A DNA stretch of 64,000 bases from Gari tellinella (taxonomy: Eukaryota; Mollusca; Bivalvia; Cardiida; Psammobiidae), in contig OV277874.1 of NCBI GenBank assembly GCA_922989275.2, positions 15,612,154 through 15,676,153 of the forward strand, read 5' to 3'. Numbering within the stretch: position 1 is the first letter of the stretch; every line of letters begins with the position of its first letter. Of this stretch, positions 10,614 through 22,600 are shown piece by piece. The notes under the pieces were generated by a model that had not been told where the DNA came from, made no database searches, and worked only from the letters and a program-made list of their open reading frames with translations. Position numbers and translations under genes: made by a program.

Positions 10614-13600
10614 GTTAGTGTTAGTGGGTGGGGCAATTATTCACACCAATAACAAAGGTAGTGACTAGGGGTACGTGACCGTACCTCTAATATTTGAAAT
10701 TAGCGGTACGGTCACGTACCCCTAGCGAGCCCTGTGAGGGTTGACTAGGGGTACGTGAGTCCAAAACACTATATAGCAACACTTTATTGTGTCTGCAGAT
10801 ACATTAATATCGGTGCTAATGTTAATAATATCTCATTTCAACCTTCTATTCCGACTGTTTAACGCAGAAAAGCAAAGAAACTTCATTAAAAAAAAAATCC
10901 AATCGACATTTTTTGCACGGCAGCGAAAACTATATCTATGAATAAAGAATGTTCACACATTTTTACAAACATGTATAAATATCCAATACCGTGTTTTTCG
11001 GGTTGATTTGTGTAGGTCATTAACCAGCAAACTTATATCGGCACTTACATGTTTCGATACTTGATGGGAGCAGAAGCTTCGATAGTTTTTATTTTCTTAG
11101 ATCTACCCCTTTATATTCAACGCTAAGTTAGGAAGCTACATCAGCAGTGATTTTCAACAAGCTTATTACATTTAATTTCCTTTGAATCAATTTTTTAAGA
11201 AAAAAACTTAACATTGGTCACTGATTTCCAGATATCGGGCGTATCTGACGATAATTAACCCTATACGTGTATGCGGAATACATCTATTCTCATCGCTGCC
11301 GTGAGAACAAGTTGGGTGGGGAATATTTATCGAAGTTTCTTTGTTTTTATCCAATAAATATCCACAATATAAGGTAGAAATGAGATATTATTAATATTAG
11401 CATCAATAAAACGTATCTGCAGGCAAAATAATGTGTTGCTACATAGTTTAAATGACTCACGTACCCCTAGTCAACCCTCACAGGGCTCGCTAGGGGTACG
11501 TGACCGTACCGCTAATTTCAAATATTAGAGGTACGGTCACGTACTCCTAGTCACTACCAATAACAAACATGGTAATTAAATGTTTTATACTTGCGGATCA
11601 CAAACTGACATATTCAAAGATAACTTATGATAGACAAAAGGGTTTTCCTTTTAAAATTCAATTTCAATCTTTCAAATTAGCTATTGTGCTATAAATTAAA
11701 TTAGATTTAAAAAAAACAAACAAGGCCGAGTCTATTGACACGTACGTATGAAAAACAAAAAACCTTCTATTGACACGTATGCACATAATATTCACTTTAT
11801 CGTAAGAATCACACTCACCGCCAGAAAGTTTCCGCCCTATATTTGTTGAAAGTAACCAAAACTCATTACAACGGTATGTTTTAGCATTTTATAAAATGCA
11901 ATCATGATAAATGTACATTATAGGTAAGTATTTTTATGAATCTGTTTTTTGATTTTGATGAATTTGTAAATAAGAGGTATAAACAACGGTTTTAATTGAA
12001 TATACCTGCTTTTGATGTTCTCACAGTTTGCTTATAACAAAGCAAAGAATTTCTCACATTTTTGAGTGGTTTGATATGAGTTATCCATTTAAATTCACAT
12101 AATCAATTTGCATACGTTTAAATCGAAAAATAAAATATTATGATGACCATAAGAACAAATAGCGATGTAAAGAAATGGGAGTTGTCGATCTTGTACGTTT
12201 TTGTAGCAAGAACTCGCTAATGACACGTACAGCGATTTATAATACGTTTTAGTTCGTTATTTTGTTTTTATATTGTTTAGTTATTGGAATTGATATACAC
12301 ATATATATATATGGATTAATAACTGAACAGGTGAAAGGTTAATCCATACTGAAATCCGTACACAAATCATATCTGTTAATATCTAAAAAAGCAGATGACA
12401 TTTTTATGATTTGTTGTTTTTATTCTATTTCATTACCACACTATTAATCCATAAAGTCGATAAAATCGAGGATACCTATCGTATGGGTGAAATATTAAGA
12501 CAGTTCAACGTGGTATTGCCGTACGTGTCATAAGCAAGTTACAGTAGCAAGTTATCTATTGACACGTACAAGAACGATAACCCGTAATTATAATGTTAAG
12601 AGTTTGAGTTGTCTTTCTTGTACGTTTTTGTAGCAAGAACTCGCTAATGACACGTACGGCATTTGATACCTCGTTTTACGGTCAAAGTTTTGTTAAACTA
12701 TTGTTTTGTTATTGGTATTGTAATATGTGGATTAAAATATTAAATAAGTAAATATTATTTGTATTAGTGTGCACGTCAGATAGTTAAATGTTCTAAAAAT
12801 AAAGCAGATGACATTTTAAGCAGAATTTGTTGTCGTTATTATTTTACCACTACTAAGCAATTAAGTCGATTAAACCGACATATCGTTGGGAAACTGTCAT
12901 ATTAACAGAGTTTAAACACAGTAAAAATTGGTATAAATTGCCGTACGTGTCATTAGCAAGTTTTCTATGATTCTGTCTATTGACACGTACAAGAACGATA
13001 ACTCGCAATAGGAATGTTAATAATTGGAGTTGTCTTTCTTGTACGTTTTTGTAGTAAGAAGTTAAGAACCCGCTAATGACACGTACGGCAATTTATACCG
13101 TTTACGGTCATAGTTTCGTTATTGGTATTGATTGAAATATGTGGATTATAATATTAAACAGTTAAACTATTAATTATAATCAAGGTTTCAGTACGCAGGT
13201 CATATCTTTAAATGTTCTAAAAAATAAAGCAGATGACATTTTTTACCAGATTTTTGTTGTCGTTATTCTATTACCTCTACTAAGCCATTAAGTCGATAAA
13301 ACCAGCATATCGTTGTTAAACTATCATATTGGCCGAGTTTAAACACAGTAAAAATTGGTATAAATTGCCGTACGTGTCATTAGCAAGTTTTCTATGATTC
13401 TATCTATTGACACGTACAAGAACGATAACTCGCAATAGGAATGTTAAGAATTGGAGTTGTCTTTCTTGTACGTTTTTGTAGCAAGAACTCGCTAATGACA
13501 CGTACAGCAATTTATACCGTTTACGGTCATAGTTTTGATGTTATTATTTCGTTATTGGTATTGATTGAAATATGTGGATTAATATATTAAACAGGTAAAA

Positions 13601-16600
13601 CATTAATTACAATCAAGGTTTCAGTACGCAGGTCATATCATTAAATGTTCTAAAAAATAAAGCAGATGACATTTTTTACCAGATTTTTTTTGTCGTTATT
13701 CTATTACCTCTAATAAGCCATTATGTCGATAAAAACAACCTATCGTTGGGAAACTGTCATATTGGCAGAGCTTAAACAGTAAAAATTGGTATAAATTGCC
13801 ATACGTGTCATTAGCAAGTTTTCTATGATTCTATCTATTGACACGTACAAGAACGATAACTCGCAATAGGAATGTTAAGAATTGAAGTTGTCGTTCTTGT
13901 ACGTTTATGAAGAGAAAATCTTGCTAATGACACGTACGGCAATATATACCGTTTTACGGTCAAAGTTGTGTTGCTAATGTTTCGTTATTGGTATTGATTG
14001 AAATATGTGGATTAAAATATTAAACAGGTAAAACATTAATTTAAACTGACTGATTTCGTGAACATAACTGATTTTACTCCAACGTACAAAGCCATAATTG
14101 CAAGATACACAGATAATGCAAGAGACAAATGGAAGAGACAAATGCAAGGATATACTTTTTCTCGAGAGAACCAGTTTATCCGATGAGGTGAGATTTGCAT
14201 TGCGGTTATATATGTTACTAGCATGAAGAATTCAGCTTTTCCGCTTGGTCATTTCCCTTGAGCATATTTTGTTGCCACGCGCTGTTTGCCATTTGAATAG
14301 CAAACAGCTTGATTGAGTAACAAACAATAAGCCGAGTAAAAGCAATTATTGTCATTTGGACAGTTAGGTAATTCACAACTATATGAAACTCAACGCGCGC
14401 TTGTTGTTTGATGTTTGCGGTACACGCCATCTAAATTACAGGTAAATTATGATGTGTATCCAAGCTGCAATCGCGGTGGATCCAAGCTGTAATGTTATCC
14501 CAAGTTCCCACCCCAAATTCTTTGCCAGTTTCAAAGTGAATTTCATAGTGAGACGTTGATTAAAGTGCAAATATTCTACAATGACTACATTTATGTTCAT
14601 GGTCTGGATTTTACTCAAGTTTTCAACGATATATATACGTTTGGAGTTATGGATAATACTGAATTTTAAGTGTACAATATGTAACCGTGGAAAAACAATA
14701 GAACTTGTGGTGACTTTTTTTCTATTGTAATTTTAACGCAGTTTACTAGTTGTATATAGCGTGAATGAGATCGTTAAACAGTGTGTTGTGTAAATTGGAT
14801 TTTATTTGTACAATTGCATATAACAGGTAAGTTTTTTTTTATTTTCTCATTTTACACTATTTATTAAATTAAGTTGTGATTATATGTATCTGAAACAAAA
14901 TACTTTTGCCTGGACGTCTGTCTTTATCTATGCTATCTTTCTATCACGGACGCATACGGTAAACGTGTACCATACGTTTGCACGTAAATTGTATCAAATA
15001 AGTAACAAATTATGAGGGTTTTTTAACAATATCATTAAAAAGTATTCTTATACATTTCTGGTTCATTTTCATTAGAAATTTAATCATATAAAATCGTATA
15101 CAATGATTGCAATTCTGAGGGCGGAAACTTTCTGACATGGTGGGTGATTCTCACGATAAGTGTAATTTTTACCCTAACACCGTACGTGTCAATAGACACT
15201 TCGAAAAAACAACCGGTTACTCGTATTACCGGATAATACCGGATAATAGGTTTTATATGGTTTTAACTATTACACTGCCAAAATTTGACTTTGAAAACAG
15301 TTTTGATCCTGATCAGACGCCGCGTAACGCGGCGTCTGATCAGGATCTTAACTGTTTGACACTAGCATCGACATTTCTTCAGTAAAAACAGCCCTAAAGC
15401 TGACTTCAAAAGTATTATAAGAGGTAGTTTTCCTTCGTTTAAATTCCAAATATTTAGGATTACGAAGCACCTTAGGAATTATCTAGGAGTGAACGTTTAT
15501 TGGATTTAAAATGCATTAAAAAGCCTCATTAAAGGTTTTGAACCAATAGATTTTGTAAAAACTGGCTTATATGAACTGAAAATTATATAACACCCTATTA
15601 TTTGGTATTATCCTGTATTATCCGGTAATACGCGTAACCCAAAAAAACTAATATAAAAAATTCAGTGACAATTATCTTGGATGTGAAAGCATGGGTAAGT
15701 GTAATATCCGGGAACTACAGAGAAATATTGGTTCGTAGAATAATTTGTCACTGCAGTTACCGGTACTTTTCTGTTATCGAACAGGATTTTACTCCTCGCC
15801 AGAGTACTTACTGGCTGCTCTCATGTATAATTTTAGAACTAGGATTTCTTTATAAATGCTGAAAAAGTTTTGATGTCTGAAAACTCTGCTTGTCTGAAAC
15901 CACTGCGGCACACAGGCCAGATGTTTACTTGGAACATGGTGATGTCCTTTTCTAAATGTGTGATTTAAAAAAAAATCTTCAGATTTTATCATTTTAACCA
16001 CACCACATTTAGTTAAGTAACTGCGAGCTACTACTAGACCGAACTTGGTCGTTACAAGTGAATGTCGTTTGGACGCAGCAGGGATCATTCTGGGCCGCAA
16101 TTTCCGCGATATTTCGCACGAAAATGACAGATATCGCATCAAAATTTGTATAACGCGAATATTTCTCGCACTCGTTTCTCAGATACTTGCGAGCGAAACG
16201 TAATTCTTCTCGATTTATTTCCGATATTTACAAACATCGTCGAACGCCTTATTGTAATCGCAGCATCCCGCGCACCAATAAGTATAACAGCAAACCAATA
16301 AACGGAAAGGACCGAGAGTTCCGAATTTTGTAATATAAAATCAAAACACATCCGGTTCAGAATAAAAACGTGTACCAGAACGCACGTAGACTAATTTGGT
16401 TAAGCAACGTCCTGTGCGGTTAGAACCTGGATGGGTGACCGGCAGGGATTACCGTCGGCCCGGTACATGTTATGTCCTCTGTCATGGGATCGTACTTTCT
16501 TTCGAAAACAGGAATGTAATTTCCCTTCACTGGATTGAATAACTGCACAATGCACCAAAATACCGTTCATTTTAGTCCTTAGTTATCGTTGTAACCGCGC

Positions 16601-19600
16601 CGATAATTTTTGTCACTAGTTTTCGCGAACTGACCCTCTACAGAAGAAAATGAATCTGCCGATAACATATACTCTAATGGCGCGTGCGGTAAACTATCAA
16701 TTTATGGTATGGATTAAATCTTTTCACTAGATTTCGATAAGGAGAAGAAGAATAACATTTCCAATCAAAATTCTCAAGCAGTAAATATAGGCTAGCAGTA
16801 GTGCTTGTTGGTACAAACAGATTACCAATTAAAATTTCTCTCATCATCTAAAAAAATCTCTCACTTTTTTTGACAAATGAGAGAATTTCTCTCACTTTCA
16901 TTCTGCGACAGAATAATCCCTGACGCAGGCCAATGTCAAACAGTGGATTTGTTCGGTCTGCTCCCTGTTATCTGGAGCCCTGCTTTTGTCTGTATGTAAC
17001 ATTCAATCAGGGTTCCAGATAAGGGGAGTATTTCAAAAACTAAAATCTTTATTTGCGCTTTAAACCCTATGGTGTCACTACTCATTAGAACCGTCTCGAA
17101 GAGATGATTCTAATGAGTAGTAACACCATAGGATTTGGTGCTGAAATAAGTGAGAAAATGCTGGATTTGTTCAGTTTACTCCCCCTTATCTGGAACCCTG
17201 TTCAATATTCTGTTTTCTATTTCAGGAAAACTATGATGTTATGCAAAACCTTGTTGGAGAACTACGAGGGAGAGTTTCAAATATATTACAAGGTACATTG
17301 TGATTAACATTGAACTTGTTTTAACCTATTACCCCATAAATACGCCTTTTTACGCCTCTAATTTATTCCTCCACTGAAGAAAATATTTCCATTTTTTACG
17401 CTCATGAATTAGTATGACAAGAAATATTTTCTATATCCTAGCAGATGGTAGCTTAAATCAGGCTGAAAGTAAAGCAGAATGCACCTTACATGGTCTGGAA
17501 TTCTGCTTTACTTTTAACCTGTGTTAGGTGGTCACATGTCTTCAAAAATATAAACATGCTATGGGGTAAACTAATGGGTTAACTGTTTATGCCACTGACC
17601 ATACATCCTGGTTTTATCCGTATCCCCCATAGAATCACCTTTTTGAGCATTTGATTTATTCATCTACCGGTAGTGAAGAAAATACTTCTAATTTATACAC
17701 AGGGCTCCAGTTATGCCCGTGTCACACTGTCCCGATTTTGACACCAGAAGGCCACACGAACATGGAATTTTGAATTTCGCGCGAAGGTGGCCCCCAACCT
17801 GGCTCAACAGGCAAACCAACACGAAGGCAAGTACGGTGCCTACAGAAGGCCACACGATGGCAACCGAACCACACACGAAGTCAACACGAATATGCGGATT
17901 TTCACAGGAAGTTTACCCGAAGGCCACACGAAGGTCACACGATAGCTACACGACGTCGTGTTGAGAGTATGATGCAGTCACGAAGGCATCACATGACCTT
18001 CCGATGGTATTAAACATTCGGTAGACGGCGGGAAAGTTCTGTCGCTGATCTAAGATTAAAAGCCGCCATATATTTACCGATTTTAGATCTAATGTAACTT
18101 AAAATCTACGTAGGTTTAAATTCATCATGCCACGAAAAGGAGGACATGGAAGGGGAAAGATGAAGGCTGAAACTACCAATAGACGAGTTCGAAGATTAAA
18201 AAAAGAAGTTAACAGTCCTTAATCCCCAGAGTGAGTTGTTGTTCAGAGGTAGTTATTATAGGGAGGGAAGTATTAAAACCCTGAGAGTGTAAACAGTTTG
18301 AATCCAGATCGGACACATCACAACGCGCTGTCTGATATGGGTTCAAACTCATTGTCACTCGTCATTATATTGGTTTGATTTTGGGAGGCTTATTTTTAAA
18401 AAGGCTAATGCCAACTTTGTGAGAAAATAGCAGATGACAGCAGTGATATCGTTGGTTTTAATGTTTTACTTAGGGAACAGTAGCAAGTATTGTTTTGAGA
18501 AGGGGTTCGCTGTAGGGAGGGAGCACTGAATGTGAAAATAATGTTAGTGTATATAATGGGAATGATACATGACAATCTTGTCCTACCAGGGCACCAAGCC
18601 AGCCTTTAAAGTAAAGTAGTGACCTAAGTATCGTCTATAGTTTAACACTTTGCATGCTGTGTAATGTTTTTGTCTGTAACAATCTCCAAATTTCTTTTAA
18701 ATTCAGGGTCAGGGACCCGTTTCATAAAATCTTGTACGACGAATGTTGTCGTAAGTCTGATTATAAAAGTCTAAATTATTATTTATTTCTCCATCTAATC
18801 CTGTATTGCGGCATCTCTTTGGAACCGTCTTGAAGACAACGATTTCAAAGAGAAGTCACAAGACAATTTTAGATAGAGAAATCAGAAATTAAATGTATTT
18901 TAAAGTTTTGACTTAAGATTTTTTTTGTCTTACGACATTTTATGAAATGAGTACCTGAAGACCAAACAGCTTAGATCCTGATGAGACGCTGTGTTACGTG
19001 TTGTATCATCATGATCCAAACTGTTAGCAAAGGTAATCAGTGTGGCCGACTTATCAGTCGCTAGCATGGTGAGAGGTTACTCTCAAGTTTCCAAAATGTA
19101 AAGTTCAATACTAGATTAACATAGAATTAAAGTTCGATCGACTCTACATCTTGGAAACGAGAAATTTTCAACTTAAAGACTTTTCCTCAGTCCATTGAGG
19201 GACCACAGCATATTGTTCTGGAGGTGTCAATGTAACTGTAAAGCACGTGCAATACAATCTCAGTTTACCTGTTGATGTCCAGATTATACTCATGCTCTAG
19301 TGATTTTCAATGGTTATTTCTAACCCAACTATCAAATATAAAGGTAGAGTCTCACATAAGACGATTCAATGGCTCAATATCCACAAGACCCATGCTTTTT
19401 GCAAGCAAATTGACAGTAAATAATCTGGCAAGGCGTTATGACCAAAAGGTCGTCAGGAGAGCCTATCTATTGGAAAAGGCTTATTGATTATAAGAAGATC
19501 GATGGCAGCTTAAAACATGGTGAAGGCAATAAGAGTGTTCCGAAAAAGATATTTGAACATTTCACTATATAACTCTATGTAAAACAGCGACCGCCGGGGC

Positions 19601-22600
19601 GGGCCAATTTTGACCGCAGGGGCATACTTTCAACCTGCTTTAGCAGCCATCTGCCTTAAACACAATATAAATCAGTGGTATTAATAGACGGATTTTATTG
19701 TTTCTCAATATTAGTTGAAAAAAATAATGAGTTGTCTCGGACTTGACATTATTAAACTTGAGATTTTAAACTACAGTTAAACTTGTTCATTGCGTCCATT
19801 AAAGAAACTTCTTATTGGTTATAAGAAAGATAGGTGAAAGCTTGAAATATAGTGAAAGTAAAATAAAATGCGCATTCTGCTTTTTTTAACCTACTTTATG
19901 TGGTCACGTGTCTAGAAATTGACTTTTGGTAGAGGGTTTAAGGTACAATTCATAAAAATTGCGTTTCAAAAAGAGGATATTTGGAAATATTAGGGATTTT
20001 TCATGATCAACTTTCAAAAGCATCAATATAAATCTGGTACATTGTAATAAAACTAATCATAATGATAATAATTATAATAATAACATTAACAATAATAATA
20101 GCAATCAACTAGTGGCCGCCCTGAGGTACAACAAAACAAACATTTCTAATTTTAATAGATGGTAGCTTAAAGCAGGCTGAAAGTACACACCTTTAGGCAC
20201 ATTCTGTCTTACTTCCAATCTGCTTGAAATGAGTACAGGTCTGTCCTCAAAACTAGAAATAGGCTAAGGGTAATGGGTTAAACACCACATTATTTATGTG
20301 ATTCAGTGGTAGGGCCTAAAAAAAAAATATGTGTGTTTCTGGTTTCACCCTCTCAAAATTTTAGGGTAGGTCGGTAGGAAAAAGTTTTTATTTTTTAAAA
20401 AGTTTTTATATAGGGTATATATGCGGATTTTGTTTACAATCAAAGGATGGGTTTATATGACAAATAATGACCTTGCTCTTGTTGTATTCAACATTGAAAG
20501 TGTCTGAAATGATTTATCTTGATTTGCAAGTTTAAATTGTAAGGTATTTCATAATATGCTTTTTATACATAGAGGATAACTGTTTTTTTCAGTGTAAGAT
20601 CGAAATTTAATCCATTGAGTGAACATCAGACGTTATATTTTCACGAGTGGCGAAGCCACGAGTGAAAATATAACAGTCTGATGTTCACGAAATGGATTAA
20701 ATTCGATCTTACACTGAAAAAACACAGTTATTCTATTTATTTATGCTTTTAAGCCACTTTTTAAACGAAATTGTTTAAAAATTGAAAGCGAACGGACATT
20801 ATTTATCCCGTGTTGAGCCCCACGTTTTATGTCGAACACATGCGCGTGACAGTTGGCGGTATAATGACGTCACTCGTTGCTCCCGAGTTTGGATTCGTGC
20901 TCTTCCGGTGAGTAGTTCGCGACAAATCGGACTGCCGGAATTTAACGATACGACACGATTGACTACGATTCTTGGGGAGCCCTACGGGGAAAATTCATAA
21001 TAAAAAGCGATTGGTGATAATCCACTGCAGTGGATTACCAAGTGATCATCCACTGCTATTTCGTGGTAATCCACCGAAAAGCATAAATAAAGGGTTTTTT
21101 TCCTTCTGTAACAGCAGGCGCCGAATAACGGCCCCCTTCCCACCAAAAAACTTTCCCCTAAAAAAAAAAAAAAAATTTTTTTTTTTAATTTTTTTTTTTT
21201 TTTAAATTTTTCTTTAAAAACTTTAGGGTCGGGGGTAAAAAATAGGGTCGGTCGGGAAACCGGAAACACACATCTTTTTTTTTTAGGCCTAGTTATAAAT
21301 AGTGCTGTTGTTTCTTATTACATGTATTTCAATGTTGAACCTTTATTTCATAAGTGCAAACAATAACAAGTACTAGGTGTTTGGAATATAAATTTCAAAA
21401 ATTATATTAATTATTTCACGTTATGCTAAGGCATTATGCAATACAGGGCTCCCTCTCTACAACACCATCCAACAAGAGACTGATTATGTATTTTGTTCGG
21501 AAGGAGTTGTTGCAGGGAGGAAAATATTTAAACCCTGAGAGTAAAAACAGTAAGAATCGTCTGATCTTGGTTCAAACTGTTTGTAACTCATTATTTTGGT
21601 GTTTTTTTCGGTCACATCGTAGTCTCATTTCGATGCCATCGTACTATAATACGATAGCTTCACGATAGCTTCACGACATCATTGCGATGGCTTCACGGAG
21701 TCGTATTGCCTTCCTAAGACTTCGGGCGGCTTCGTGTTTCCTTCGTATTGTCTTCGTGAGGAGAAAAATGCCCGATGGTACCGATGATCACACGAGAGAA
21801 ACACGAAGGCGACACGATTTGACAAGATGGCCACACGATGGCATTACGAAGGGTAAAATGAAAACACGAAGTCAACACGAAAACGAACCTTCGCAAGGTC
21901 CTTCGACAACTTTTTTGACAGCCAAAGATTTTGTCATCGCTCACGAAGTTGCTCCCGATGCCCGTAAAATTCAGCCGGAGCCCACACAGTGGCTGAGGAA
22001 GTCCTCACGAATGACCCGATGATTACACGATCAGGCCCGAATGTGAACATTTCGTCTATCGTGTGTCCATCTGTTGTCAACTTCGGGACAGTGTGACGCG
22101 GGCATTAAGGGGAGTATTTCAAAAACTAAAATCTTTATTTCTACATTAAACCCTATGGTGACACTACTCATTAGAATTCTAGATTCTAATGAGTAGATCA
22201 CCATAGGACTTGGTCCTGAAATGAGTTAGAAAATGTTGATATTGTTCAGTTTACTCCCTCTTATCTGGAGCCTCAATGCTTCCAATTTATACAGTCATCA
22301 TGAAAATGTACCACAAGAAAGATTTTCTAAATCCTTGCTGAGTAATGCATATTCTGCTTTACTTTCAATCTGCTTTAAGTGGTAACCTGTCTTCAAAACT
22401 AGAAAACATGTTATGGAGTAAAGGGTTAACACAGATACTTTTGCAGTCATGAAATACTGGCCTCTAAATGCATTTTCTTTGTGATTTTAGGTGGAGGGGA
22501 AAAAGCCAGACAGAGACAGACCTCGCGAGGAAAGCTGCTACCCCGAGACAGAATAAACAAACTTCTAGACCCCGAGTGAGTTGTTTTTACTTTCAAGTAT

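Larger units (their letters stand above)
17714..22104. mobile_element. PIF/Harbinger-like element, 4.4 kb, TTA duplication
   Basis: TGCCCGTGTCACACTGTCCC at the left and its inverse at the right (one mismatch) are flanked by TTA at 17711-17713 and 22105-22107. Both subterminal regions (to 18000 and from 21660) are filled with CACACGAAGGC-type repeats. A TTA duplication fits PIF/Harbinger. No intact transposase; the interior holds other transposons. Confidence 0.75.
17700..22275 (+). mobile_element. Family B MITE split by a 4.4 kb element (second layer)
   Basis: CAGGGCTCCAG at 17700 and AGGGGAGTATTTC at 22108 onward form one family B copy once the insert between two TTA triplets is removed. 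Confidence 0.8.
17611..22429 (+). mobile_element. Family A MITE split by a transposon nest (outermost layer)
   Basis: Left part 17611-17699 and right part from about 22281 to TTAA at 22429 together read as a family A copy. Sequence CTTC(T/C)AATTTATACA is present on both sides of the insertion. Confidence 0.75.

Noticed and set aside
12180..13960. CRISPR-like array
   Set aside because: Units are 425 bp with no short direct repeats and spacers; the genome is eukaryotic.
15789..16351. Two minus-strand frames of 117 and 70 codons in intron 1
   Set aside because: No recognisable domain, no conserved start, and composition does not differ from the surrounding intron; left unassigned.
17700..18010. 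Protein-coding gene rich in [17 protein letters not shown] repeats
   Set aside because: The repeated CACACGAAGGC motif is the subterminal array of the Harbinger-like element and occurs inverted at the other end.
18127..18245. Possible duplicate of MCCC2 exon 3 (similar GAGTGAGTTGTT end)
   Set aside because: The shared donor-like text belongs to the truncated end of a family C MITE, and the coding part does not match exon 3 in any frame.
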